From the NCBI GenBank assembly GCA_021161865.1, contig JAGGZU010000118.1, positions 1-33,676 on the forward strand: a stretch of 33,676 nt of DNA, given 5' to 3'. Positions 23,493 through 31,085 of the stretch are shown piece by piece (the stretch's first letter is position 1; every line of letters starts with the position of its first letter). The position numbers and the translations under genes were made by a program. The notes beneath the pieces are model-generated. The model saw only the letters and a list, made by a program, of their open reading frames with translations. It was not told the DNA's origin and did not search any database. This DNA is from Thermoplasmata archaeon. GTDB taxonomy: Archaea; Thermoplasmatota; E2; DHVEG-1; B18-G2.

Positions 23493-25049
23493 CTATGCAC
23501 CTCCTAAAATTGCGTTTATATAGTTGGTTGGGTTGCTGAGCGCTGCAACCGCTGGATCGACGATTGTTTGAAGCACGTAACCTGGGAATAAGCCAAAGAT
23601 TATGATGAGTGTGGCGAGTATGGCCATGGCTACAAGCATCCCCTTAGGTACCTCCTTAACATCTCTGAGATGCGGAAGCTCGGGTCCAAGGAAAAGTGAG
23701 TAGAATATTTTGACAAATATCGCCAACAACAGTATGCTTGACAGAATCGCTATTATGGATATAATTGGGTTTAGCTGATAGGTTGACTCGTAAATCAAGA
23801 TTTTTGATGCAAAACCGTTCAGTGGTGGCATACCTGCTACAGCCAGCAACCCTATTAGGAAGAACACCGTTGTGTACTTCATCCTTTTTGCAAGCCCTCC
23901 AAGATTGTTCAAATCCCTCTCCTTAGTAGCGTATATTATGGCTCCAGCTACTAGGAAGAGAAGCCCTATATCAAGGACATCGTTGAATATGTGAAACACT
24001 CCTCCTTTTAAAGCGACGGTTGCAAAGTTTTGTGCACCAGCTGCAAGTGCAGTACCTGCTCCTATAACCATGTAACCTATCTCTCCAACAGCGGCAAAGG
24101 CTATGGTTCTGGTCAAACTTCTTTGAACAAGAGCCATTGTGACACCTATGAATATGGTTAGAAGTCCCAGTCCAACCAGTGTCCACCCAACGGCGGCCAT
24201 GTTGAGCCTAAGCCCTTTGCCATATAACGTGAAACACACCCTTAACACACCATACAGGCTTGCCTGGGTGGCTGCAACAACAGCTATGGTCACAGATGGT
24301 GGCGCCTCACCATAAGCATCTGGTAACCACATGTGCATCGGTGCTATACCAGCCTTCATTGTGAGTGCTGCAAGAAGCAGTACAAGCGCTACCTTGTCTA
24401 TGAAGGTAAACTGTATACTGTTTGCAAGAGCTGCAATATTTAACGCATCATACTGCCCGTATAGGAAACCGATTGCCATGAGTACAAAAAGTGCACCTAT
24501 GGAGCTTATCACAATATACTTAAACGCGGCTTCAAGGGATTCTCCTCTGTCTACCCAAAACGCTATAAGTGCACAGCTTGCAATCGAGGTTATCTCCAGG
24601 AAAACGAAGAAGTTGAAAAGATCGCCGGTGAGCTCCATTCCAACCATTCCAACGGTTACAAGGAGTAGAAGAGTGTAGTATCTATCCAGCCCATCCTCTT
24701 TTTTGAAGAACGATGATGAGTAGACTGTTGCAACAAAGGCTATTGTTAAACTAATCAAAACCATGAAGATACTTAACCCATCTATCTCGAATATTATCCT
24801 CACTGGTATAGACATGGTGCCTGGGTGCGTGAGAGAGGGTAGAGTTGCACCAAACACATATTTCCTTATACCATTGGCATATATGTCCTGTGCCAACAGT
24901 AAAGCAAGAAGTTCTGTTGCTGCAAGGACTATTAAAACAAAGCCGTCTCTTGCACGGCGATGGATTCTGCTTAGCAACGGTGTTATGAACGCAGCAAACA
25001 ATGGGATAGCAATAAGGAGGGCTGGAGAGTGTGTAATTATGCTGTTCAT
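23493..25049 (-). CDS. mbhH: Membrane-bound hydrogenase subunit H (MrpD/NuoN-like antiporter)
   Basis: MbhH is the large antiporter-like subunit that moves ions when the hydrogenase works. The 518 residues form about fourteen helices. Key charged residues are visible: a glutamate in FFVFLEITSIAS (helix 5), a lysine in LTMKAGIAPMHMWLPDAYGEAPPSV (helix 7), the broken-helix region FHIFNDVLDIG, and a lysine in GFASKILIYES (helix 12). These match the proton channel pattern of MrpD and NuoL/M/N. GGAGGT precedes the ATG, and the start overlaps mbhG by four bases. Whether it moves H+ or Na+ cannot be read from sequence. Confidence 0.95.
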   Translation of the reverse strand: MNSIITHSPALLIAIPLFAAFITPLLSRIHRRARDGFVLIVLAATELLALLLAQDIYANGIRKYVFGATLPSLTHPGTMSIPVRIIFEIDGLSIFMVLISLTIAFVATVYSSSFFKKEDGLDRYYTLLLLVTVGMVGMELTGDLFNFFVFLEITSIASCALIAFWVDRGESLEAAFKYIVISSIGALFVLMAIGFLYGQYDALNIAALANSIQFTFIDKVALVLLLAALTMKAGIAPMHMWLPDAYGEAPPSVTIAVVAATQASLYGVLRVCFTLYGKGLRLNMAAVGWTLVGLGLLTIFIGVTMALVQRSLTRTIAFAAVGEIGYMVIGAGTALAAGAQNFATVALKGGVFHIFNDVLDIGLLFLVAGAIIYATKERDLNNLGGLAKRMKYTTVFFLIGLLAVAGMPPLNGFASKILIYESTYQLNPIISIIAILSSILLLAIFVKIFYSLFLGPELPHLRDVKEVPKGMLVAMAILATLIIIFGLFPGYVLQTIVDPAVAALSNPTNYINAILGGA

Positions 25050-25405
25050 TCCTTCAACCTCCTTATCTTTGTAACATCAAGTGTTTTATACTGCCTATAA
25101 ATCTGAATAGCCAGGGCAAGCATAAGAGCAAGAACCGCAACACCTATAACGATGCTTGTCAGGGTGAGTGCTTGAGGAATAGGAAGCACAAGCTGACCTG
25201 GTATCTGTCTCTCCTCTGGAAGATTCGTGAATATGGGAGCGACACCTCCAGCCCTGTAACCAAGGGTTACCAGGAAAAGGTTTACTCCGCTTTCAATTAT
25301 CGTTATACCCATAACCATTTTTATGATGTTTCTTTTGAAGACAACAGCATATAAACCAACCATGATTAGAATTATCACCGCGATGTAGGGTATGTTGTAT
25401 ATCAT
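25046..25405 (-). CDS. mbhG: Membrane-bound hydrogenase subunit G (MrpC/NuoK-like)
   Basis: The 119-residue product has three helices and the MrpC/NuoK pattern: NIIKMVMGITIIESGVNLFLVTLGYR, with a conserved glutamate in helix 2, and PIPQALTLTSIVIGVAVLALMLALAI, with the PQALTLT motif specific to MrpC-type subunits. It forms part of the Mrp-like sodium module. GGAGGT lies eight bases before the ATG. It overlaps both mbhF and mbhH by four bases, which makes tight co-translation likely. Confidence 0.95.
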   Translation of the reverse strand: MIYNIPYIAVIILIMVGLYAVVFKRNIIKMVMGITIIESGVNLFLVTLGYRAGGVAPIFTNLPEERQIPGQLVLPIPQALTLTSIVIGVAVLALMLALAIQIYRQYKTLDVTKIRRLKE

Positions 25406-25875
25406 TTGCTTCTACCTCCTTTTTTCCTGGTTGCAATTGCAAGGATTAAAACTATCGCAAATAAACCAGCTATAACCTTTGTACCGACGGCGAGGTTCAT
25501 AAGAGGTAATAACCCACCACTGCTGAGGTAGCCAGGGTTTGAACCATAGGGAGGTATCCTTCCAAACAAAAATTTGGTTCCAGCAAGACTGTTGTAGAAG
25601 AAGGTGGTTGCTATACCAACAAACGCTAGTGAGATAAAACCGAGTGCACCTATGCTTTCAAGCAGTGAAAGCTGACTTTCTTTAACCCTTTTGGCTATAG
25701 CATCTGAGCCGAAGGCTACAACAAGTAGTGCACATCCTGATGCAACTATAGCTCCTCCTTGGAAGCCTCCACCAGGGGTTAGATGACCGTGGAGTATAAC
25801 GTATAAACCGTAGATTGTTACAAATGGAAACATGACCGATGAAACCGTTTTTATGATTTTTGATGTCTCATCCAT
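25402..25875 (-). CDS. mbhF: Membrane-bound hydrogenase subunit F (MrpB-like)
   Basis: The product (157 residues from the chosen start) has four helices and the MrpB signature HGHLTPGGGFQGGAIVASGCALL, followed by a late helix region NLAVGTKVIAGLFAIVLILA. MrpB-type subunits belong to the Na+/H+ antiporter part of Mrp and Mbh complexes. I use the ATG at 25875: GGAGGT directly abuts another ATG at 25881, which leaves no spacing, while the inner ATG has six bases. It overlaps the mbhE 3' end by eight bases. Confidence 0.95.
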   Translation of the reverse strand: MDETSKIIKTVSSVMFPFVTIYGLYVILHGHLTPGGGFQGGAIVASGCALLVVAFGSDAIAKRVKESQLSLLESIGALGFISLAFVGIATTFFYNSLAGTKFLFGRIPPYGSNPGYLSSGGLLPLMNLAVGTKVIAGLFAIVLILAIATRKKGGRSK

Positions 25876-26155
25876 GAGCATACCTCCTTAAGATCAGTAT
25901 TACACCTGCAACCGCAGTAAACAGCACGGTTGCCTCTCCAAGGGTATCGAATCCTCTGTAGTCAAACACCACACTTGTTACAGCGTTGTTTGCACCTGTT
26001 TCATTCTGGGCGTGGGTTATGATGTAGTCATCCATCTCAGGGTTAACTGGTTCACCGAAGGGCCTAATCATGTTCGCCAGCGGTAGAACGCTCATTATCA
26101 TGAATGAACCCAGCAGCACCAACGCGATTAAAGCAACAGCGTCTCGACTCCTCAT
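25868..26155 (-). CDS. mbhE: Membrane-bound hydrogenase subunit E (MrpA C-terminal-like)
   Basis: The 95-residue product corresponds to the very end of MrpA. It has an N-terminal helix (VALIALVLLGSFMIMSVLPLA), a loop ending in TSVVFDYRGFDTLGEATVLFTAVAGVILILRR, and the strongly conserved DYRGFDTLGE motif, which is diagnostic for the MrpA/MbhE type. In Mbh this part is a separate gene instead of a fusion to the large MrpA antiporter. Its start overlaps the mbhD stop by four bases. Confidence 0.94.
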   Translation of the reverse strand: MRSRDAVALIALVLLGSFMIMSVLPLANMIRPFGEPVNPEMDDYIITHAQNETGANNAVTSVVFDYRGFDTLGEATVLFTAVAGVILILRRYAHG

Positions 26156-26403
26156 TTTTCATCCTCCATACGTTTTGTTGCTTTAATAGAAAAGATTAGT
26201 ATAGCTGTTGTTAAACAAGCACCTACTCCTGCCTCCGCTATCGCCACGTCAGGTGCCTGCAGAATGTAAAACTCCATTGAGAGAAGCAGGCTCATCGCAG
26301 CAAGAGCTATTGTCGCTGAAAGTAAATCACGGAAGTAAACAGCGACTATTGCTGCGGCAACCGTTAGAATTGGAACCACGATTTGAAGAACCTCAAACAT
26401 CAT
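26152..26403 (-). CDS. mbhD: Membrane-bound hydrogenase subunit D (MrpA-like, DUF4040)
   Basis: The 83-residue product has three short helices and the motif LLSATIALAAMSLLLSMEFYILQAPDVAIAEAGVGACL. The QAPDVAIAEAGVG stretch is characteristic of the MbhD/MrpA C-terminal segment and carries a conserved acidic residue involved in the ion path. GGAGGCG lies seven bases before the first of two adjacent ATG codons. It overlaps mbhC and mbhE by four bases each. Confidence 0.94.
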   Translation of the reverse strand: MMFEVLQIVVPILTVAAAIVAVYFRDLLSATIALAAMSLLLSMEFYILQAPDVAIAEAGVGACLTTAILIFSIKATKRMEDEK

Positions 26404-26792
26404 TTTTTCGCCTCCTTTGCCTTCTTTGTTTTTTCTTTGGTTGTATCTTCTTTGAGGTCATCGACAACCGCATTAACCGGTAGAACACCGCTTTTGTGCG
26501 CCGCTCTAGCTATAGCATGTGCACCTGTTGGGTTTGTCACAAGTATTGCTATTAACGCGATGAAAACGTGTAACGGCATTATAGAGGAGCCTGCCACTGG
26601 ATGAAGGTACCATTCTTTTAAACCGTATACTATGACTGCACCGGTTAGAAACATGGATCCAAAGGTTGTACATTTTGTTCCAGCATGTAAACGTGTGTAC
26701 ACATCTGGGAAACGTAGTAAACCTATCGAACCAAGGAGGTTAAAGAAGATACCTATCGCAAGCATTGTGTAGATGATTATTGTCACTACCAT
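26400..26792 (-). CDS. mbhC: Membrane-bound hydrogenase subunit C (MrpG-like)
   Basis: The 130-residue product has three helices with the MrpG motif LGSIGLLRFPDVYTRLHAGTKCTTFGSMFL (about 20-50) and the later LVTNPTGAHAIARAAHKSGV block. The C-terminal 25 residues are highly charged and lysine-rich (VVDDLKEDTTKEKTKKAKEAKK), longer than in many MrpG proteins. I use the ATG at 26792; a GTG directly upstream is also possible. GGAGG lies before it within the 3' end of mbhB, so the genes are coupled. Confidence 0.94.
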   Translation of the reverse strand: MVVTIIIYTMLAIGIFFNLLGSIGLLRFPDVYTRLHAGTKCTTFGSMFLTGAVIVYGLKEWYLHPVAGSSIMPLHVFIALIAILVTNPTGAHAIARAAHKSGVLPVNAVVDDLKEDTTKEKTKKAKEAKK

Positions 26793-27052
26793 CACATCCT
26801 CCCTCCCTCAAGGTATTTTGCAACCAGCATGGTGGTGACAAAGGAGAGTAACGCGTAGACTATGGCTACATCAATGTATATGCTTTCTTTGAAGGCTGCA
26901 CCGAACAGTATCATACCAACGATAACCAGGGTGTTTATGGTATCGAGCCCAACGATTCTATCAGGTATTGTTGGTCCAATTATCAGCCTTATAAAGGCGA
27001 GCGCTATGGAGATCAGAATAACAGCAGCCGATATGATAAAAACCTCTATCAT
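26792..27052 (-). CDS. mbhB: Membrane-bound hydrogenase subunit B (MrpF-like)
   Basis: From the ATG at 27052 the product has 86 residues and three helices, with the MrpF pattern RLIIGPTIPDRIVGLDTINTLVI, including the PDR..ALD-like motif that probably lines the sodium path. A start further upstream at 27091 would add thirteen polar residues not expected in MrpF; GGAGG eight bases before the inner ATG and the ATGA overlap with the mbhA stop decide the choice. Confidence 0.94.
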   Translation of the reverse strand: MIEVFIISAAVILISIALAFIRLIIGPTIPDRIVGLDTINTLVIVGMILFGAAFKESIYIDVAIVYALLSFVTTMLVAKYLEGGRM

Positions 27053-27573
27053 TCTGCAATCCTCCTTATCCATTTCGGAAAACCGTTGCATACGTATGAT
27101 GGGTCCCTTGGCTTCTTTTTGAGTGCCTCATCCTTCACGTTTATCCAGTGTATATACAGGTCGTTGGTTTCGTTGTTTATGTCAACACTGAGTGTTCCAG
27201 GTGTTAATGTTATCGAGTTTGCTAACATTGTTATGCCAAGGTCTGTTTTTAAACCAGGTGATATTTTTACGATACCTGGACGTATTTTTCCAGTTATCAC
27301 CCGGTAAGCAACGTCTAGGTTTGCCTTCGCCATAGCTATAAAAAATGGTCCTATTAAGTATACAAGACCTCTAAACCAACGAATCGGGTTGAGCATCCTG
27401 TAACTGTTTTTTATGAAGATTTTCCTTGCGATGAAACCGACTATTAGCGCCAGTATTATACCAAAAATTATCTCCGATGCGCTCCACATCCATAGGTCTC
27501 CGCTTCCTGTTGTAAGCAGGAGGTAGGTGACAAAACTCACTACTGACGTGACTGCAAATGCCTTCATAACCAT
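27049..27573 (-). CDS. mbhA: Membrane-bound hydrogenase subunit A (MrpE-like)
   Basis: The 174-residue product is an MrpE-type subunit: two N-terminal helices (about 5-50), the PIRWFRGLVYLIGPFFIAMAKANLDVAYRVITG block, and a soluble C-terminal domain with LANSITLTPGTLSVDI, the signature strand of MrpE. The domain lies on the cytoplasmic side. GGAG lies five bases before the ATG at 27573. It is the first gene of the fourteen-gene mbh operon and has a TATA-like box just upstream. Confidence 0.94.
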   Translation of the reverse strand: MVMKAFAVTSVVSFVTYLLLTTGSGDLWMWSASEIIFGIILALIVGFIARKIFIKNSYRMLNPIRWFRGLVYLIGPFFIAMAKANLDVAYRVITGKIRPGIVKISPGLKTDLGITMLANSITLTPGTLSVDINNETNDLYIHWINVKDEALKKKPRDPSYVCNGFPKWIRRIAE

Positions 27574-27605
27574 TCACACTCCCACGTAAGGTTGTAATCC
27601 CAAAT

Positions 27606-27615
27606 CTTTTTAAAA
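27606..27615 (-). promoter_or_regulatory. Promoter of the mbh operon
   Basis: On the minus strand this reads CCTTTTAAAAAG, a TATA-like box centred about 38 bases before the mbhA ATG. Transcription would start near 27586, giving a leader of roughly 13 bases that includes GGGAG. No operator-like repeat is obvious beside it. It is the only intergenic space of useful size in the operon, so it probably drives all fourteen genes. Confidence 0.5.
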
Positions 27616-27741
27616 GGTTACGGTTTTTAAAAGCGATTGGTGAATAAGCCTGCGTTGATTAAGGAGATGAGACATCTGCCTTTGAAGGGATTATTGTAAA
27701 GACTGTTTGTTGGGTTCCGTTTTTTCTTTACACTTTGCAGC

Positions 27742-29505
27742 ATGAAAAAACCATATCCTATAAAAAGAGGACAGTTATTTACGTATTGGAAAGCGATGGT
27801 TGAGGATGCTGGTGGTGAGGAAAAGGTCCGTACAGTAAGTGTTTTACCGTACAATCCTAAGGTTGCCTATTTTTCAATGGAAATCGGTATAGACCCGGAT
27901 ATTCCAACATACAGTGGTGGCCTTGGTGTGCTTGCTGGTGACACCATTAAATCATGCGCTGACCTTAATGTTCCGCTTGTTGGAATAACTCTTCTGTTTA
28001 AAGATGGTTATTTTGATCAAAGGGTTGATGAGAATGGTAATCAGGTGGAGATGCCTGTAAAGTTTTCTCCTGCATCGCATTTAACGTTGATAGCTAGGGA
28101 GACCAGTGTTGCTATAGAAGGTAAACCTGTTAAGATTAGACCATGGTATTACCTCGTTGAGGGTGTTTCAGGCTACCGGTTACCTGTTATTTTTCTTGAC
28201 ACTGATTTCCCTGAGAATGGAGAATGGGAGAGGAGTTTAACCAGGTTTTTGTATGGCGGAGACAACAGGTATAGGCTTGCTCAGGAGATTGTTCTTGGTA
28301 TCGGTGGCTTCAGGATTCTTAAGGAGCTTGGTTTCACCGGGGTTTACAGGTTTCATATGAATGAGGGGCATGCCAGTCTTTTAACCCTTGAGCTCTATAA
28401 TAAAACAAGGAATGTTGATTATGTTAGGAAACAGTGTGTGTTCACAACGCATACCCCTGTTCCTGCCGGCCATGATCAGTTTGATTTAACGTTGGCCCGT
28501 TCCCTCCTTGGCAGTATGCTGCCTGAGGAGATAATACCTAATATAACCTTTGAAAACAGGCTTAATATGACCAAGCTTGGTTTGTTTTTCAGCCATTACA
28601 TCAATGGTGTTGCGAAGAAACATGGTGAGGTTTCTAGGGAGATGTTCCCTGGTTATTCTATTGACTCTATCACCAATGGAGTTCATTCTTTAACATGGGT
28701 TTCTGAGCCTTTTAAAAAGCTTTTTGATAGGTATATGCCTGGTTGGAGGTTCGATCCATATATTTTGAGGTCTGCATTCAGTATTCCTAAGAAGGAGATC
28801 TGGCAGGCTCATATGGAGGCTAAGAAACGTCTTATAGATTTTGTTAATGAGAAAACAAATGTGGGTATGGTTTATGATGCCTTCACCATAGGTTTTGCGA
28901 GACGACAGACAGCTTATAAGAGACCTGATCTTTTGATTTCTGATCCCAATAGACTTGTGGGTATTGCAAGGGAGAAGGGTTCTTTGCAGATTATTTATGC
29001 TGGTAAAGCACATCCTAAGGACACGATTGGTAAAGAGATTATACGTAAAATCGTTGAAACGCAACGTGAGTTGAATAATGATTTTGTTAAGATGGTGTTT
29101 TTGGAGAACTACGATATCAGAATGGCTCAGTTGCTGGTAGCTGGTGTTGACTTGTGGCTTAACACTCCTCGTCGTCCTATGGAGGCTTCTGGAACATCTG
29201 GTATGAAAGCGGCGCATAATGGTGTGCCTCAGTTCAGTACCCTTGATGGATGGTGGATTGAGGGGCATATTGAGAATATCACGGGGTGGTCTATTGGTGC
29301 TAAGCATAAGGAGGATAGTGAGTCTGATGATGATGCTGACAGAGAGGATCTTTACAGTAAACTTGAGAATAAGATTTTACCCAAGTTTTATGGGGACAGA
29401 GATAATTGGATAAGGACGATGCGTAGTTGTATAGCTATTAACGCATCCTTTTTTAATACTCAACGTATGGTTGAGCAGTATGTGCTTAACGCGTACTTCA
29501 TGTGA
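27742..29505 (+). CDS. Alpha-glucan phosphorylase (GT35)
   Basis: The enzyme releases glucose 1-phosphate from glycogen- or maltodextrin-type glucans. Family motifs are clear: VAYFSMEIGIDPDIPTYSGGLGVLAGD (41-67), FHMNEGHASLL, FTTHTPVPAGHDQF, SITNGVH, and the PLP site EASGTSGMKAAHNGV with Lys489, followed by STLDGWW. The 587 residues match the short archaeal/bacterial phosphorylase type, which lacks the N-terminal regulatory extension of the 800-residue enzymes. An acidic insert near residues 525-540 (KEDSESDDDADRED) is unusual. The ATG at 27742 has no Shine-Dalgarno. The gene diverges from mbhA, and its stop overlaps a possible GTG of the next gene. Confidence 0.94.
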   Translation: MKKPYPIKRGQLFTYWKAMVEDAGGEEKVRTVSVLPYNPKVAYFSMEIGIDPDIPTYSGGLGVLAGDTIKSCADLNVPLVGITLLFKDGYFDQRVDENGNQVEMPVKFSPASHLTLIARETSVAIEGKPVKIRPWYYLVEGVSGYRLPVIFLDTDFPENGEWERSLTRFLYGGDNRYRLAQEIVLGIGGFRILKELGFTGVYRFHMNEGHASLLTLELYNKTRNVDYVRKQCVFTTHTPVPAGHDQFDLTLARSLLGSMLPEEIIPNITFENRLNMTKLGLFFSHYINGVAKKHGEVSREMFPGYSIDSITNGVHSLTWVSEPFKKLFDRYMPGWRFDPYILRSAFSIPKKEIWQAHMEAKKRLIDFVNEKTNVGMVYDAFTIGFARRQTAYKRPDLLISDPNRLVGIAREKGSLQIIYAGKAHPKDTIGKEIIRKIVETQRELNNDFVKMVFLENYDIRMAQLLVAGVDLWLNTPRRPMEASGTSGMKAAHNGVPQFSTLDGWWIEGHIENITGWSIGAKHKEDSESDDDADREDLYSKLENKILPKFYGDRDNWIRTMRSCIAINASFFNTQRMVEQYVLNAYFM

Positions 29506-29516
29506 GGAGTGAATTC

Positions 29517-29861
29517 ATGTGTGCATCCGGTGCTGTGGGAAGGTATGAGTGGTACAGGCATCATGCATGGGCTGGTCTTGGTTTTCTTTCTATACTCATA
29601 GCGTTGAGGTATGTTTTTTTTCTACCAAACTGGTTTTTTGTTCCTGTTTTGCTTCTACTGGTTGTTTATGTTGCTGTTGCTTTAGTTGGAACGTACAGGT
29701 ATAGTGGTGAGTTTCTGAAACAAGATAAAGGGAGAGAGAAAGTAGCTGTATCAGCTAATGGTAAAGCTGATTTTAAGACAGAGAAGACTCGTTTGAAGTT
29801 GGAGAAGAAAAGGTTGAAAGCTGCCTATAAGATTGAGAAGAAGGCGGGAAAGAAAAAGTAA
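29517..29861 (+). CDS. Small membrane protein with lysine-rich tail, unknown function
   Basis: The 114-residue product has two closely spaced transmembrane helices (about 15-35 and 38-58) and a soluble C-terminal half that is highly basic and helical (KTEKTRLKLEKKRLKAAYKIEKKAGKKK). I start at the ATG at 29517 because GGAG lies seven bases upstream; a GTG at 29502 overlaps the phosphorylase stop but has no site of its own. The close spacing shows co-transcription with the phosphorylase. No family is recognised. A basic tail of this kind could bind nucleic acid or the inner face of the membrane. Confidence 0.7.
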   Translation: MCASGAVGRYEWYRHHAWAGLGFLSILIALRYVFFLPNWFFVPVLLLLVVYVAVALVGTYRYSGEFLKQDKGREKVAVSANGKADFKTEKTRLKLEKKRLKAAYKIEKKAGKKK

Positions 29862-30016
29862 CTTTGGTGTTATATACCTTTCAAACTGTAAATTCAAGTT
29901 GTCTAATGCCACTATAAAACCGATTATTGAGATCGGTGAGATTTTGTTTCAAAAAGCTGAGGAAATCGATGTTTAACCTATATTGCACTGTTTTTTGTTG
30001 AAGTGACACTTGTTAC

Positions 30017-30051
30017 CACTGGTTTTTTAAACAAAAACTTTAAAACCAGTG
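30017..30051. repeat. Inverted repeat in the intergenic region
   Basis: CACTGGTTTT (30017-30026) and AAAACCAGTG (30042-30051) form a perfect 10-base inverted repeat around a 15-base AT-rich loop. It lies 156 bases after the small membrane protein gene and about 25 bases upstream of the TATA box of the prenyl synthase gene. It could be an operator for a dimeric regulator or a hairpin in a transcript from upstream. Confidence 0.55.
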
Positions 30052-30073
30052 TTTGCATCTATTCTCTGCAAAA

Positions 30074-30083
30074 ATATTTATAG
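30074..30083 (+). promoter_or_regulatory. Promoter of the prenyl synthase gene
   Basis: The sequence ATATTTATAG is a TATA-like box centred about 58 bases before the ATG at 30136. Transcription would start near 30104, with a leader of about 32 bases that contains the strong Shine-Dalgarno GGGGGAG five bases before the start. Confidence 0.5.
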
Positions 30084-30135
30084 TACGGATTAAAAATTAG
30101 ATGATTAGCCCTTCCGCACTTATGGGGGAGTCAAT

Positions 30136-31083
30136 ATGCGACAAATAGAAGATAGCATCGAAAGCTTTTTTGAGCAGTGTAAGTTAGACACGGAGAAGGC
30201 TATTAAAAGGATGATTAAGAATGAGAAGATTCTTGAGCAACTGGAGGGAGGTAAAAGGCTTCGTCCTATGAGTCTCCTTCTTTCTTTTAAAGCATGCACT
30301 GGTGGTGCAGACACTGAGGAAGAGTATCAGAGAGCTGTTGAGGGAACGGTTAGTATTGAGCTTGCTCACACCTCATCGCTTATACATGATGATATTATAG
30401 ATAGGGACACTGAACGTAGAGGTAAACCCGCGCTTTATGTGAGGGAGGGTGTGGGTACTGCTTTGCTTGTTGGTCATAAGATGCTTGCTTTGGGTTGTGA
30501 TATAGCGCTTGATCATGGACCAGAGTTTGTTAAACTTTATGTGGATACTTGGAATCAGGCTCTTTCTGGTGAACTTTTAGAACTTCAGTTTAACAGGAAG
30601 AAAAAAAGTTTGTCGAAGGATTTTTTTTCTATTTATCTTTCTATTATTGACATGAAAACCGCTTCTCTTTTTGCTTCTGCATGTCGAGCTGGTGCGTTGG
30701 AAGCACATGCTGATAGCGAAATCGTTGATGTGCTTACAGAGTATGGTAGAGAGGTTGGTAGGGCTTATCAGCTTGCTGATGATCTTGTTGATTTTGAGAA
30801 CGGTGAGATGCTTGACAGTGTTGTTCTTCCTTTGTTGAACAGGGTTGAGAAAAAGGGTGACGGTTTTAGTAAAATGGAGAAACGTTTGATTCAGAAAAAA
30901 CTTTTGAAACATGAGAGGGAGATAAAGGAGTTTTATGTAAATGAGATAAAGTATAGGCTGCAAAAAGCGGAAGATTTAATTAGAGATTCAACGATTCCTG
31001 ACTCTGTTTATAAGGAGATGCTTGCTCATGCGCCAAGACATCTCATAAACAAGATGCTTAAATCAATAAACATGGTGATATAG
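30136..31083 (+). CDS. Isoprenyl diphosphate synthase (GGPP synthase family)
   Basis: These enzymes add isopentenyl diphosphate units to allylic diphosphates; in archaea the main product makes the C20 lipid chains. Both aspartate-rich motifs are present: DDIIDRDTERRG with Asp85, Asp86, Asp89 (FARM), and DDLVD at 215-219 (SARM). The substrate-binding GGKRLRP block lies at 38-44. The residues before the first motif (HTSSLIH) are small at the chain-length positions, which agrees with products of C20 or longer; this is inference. The 315 residues are normal, though the region after the second motif has lost the usual GK....D pattern and continues as a charged helical tail. It is coupled to the UbiA-like gene two bases downstream. 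Confidence 0.9.
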   Translation: MRQIEDSIESFFEQCKLDTEKAIKRMIKNEKILEQLEGGKRLRPMSLLLSFKACTGGADTEEEYQRAVEGTVSIELAHTSSLIHDDIIDRDTERRGKPALYVREGVGTALLVGHKMLALGCDIALDHGPEFVKLYVDTWNQALSGELLELQFNRKKKSLSKDFFSIYLSIIDMKTASLFASACRAGALEAHADSEIVDVLTEYGREVGRAYQLADDLVDFENGEMLDSVVLPLLNRVEKKGDGFSKMEKRLIQKKLLKHEREIKEFYVNEIKYRLQKAEDLIRDSTIPDSVYKEMLAHAPRHLINKMLKSINMVI

Positions 31084-31085
31084 TC

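Noticed and set aside
19532-27573. Reading the cluster as respiratory complex I, an Mrp antiporter alone, or the sulfur-reducing Mbs/Mbx complex
   Set aside because: The NiFe cysteine pairs of MbhL are intact, there is only one large antiporter-type subunit (MrpD-like), and the exact A-N order fits Mbh.
27627-27854. 75-codon frame on the minus strand between mbhA and the phosphorylase
   Set aside because: It covers the mbh promoter and the phosphorylase start, and its sequence lacks protein-like composition.
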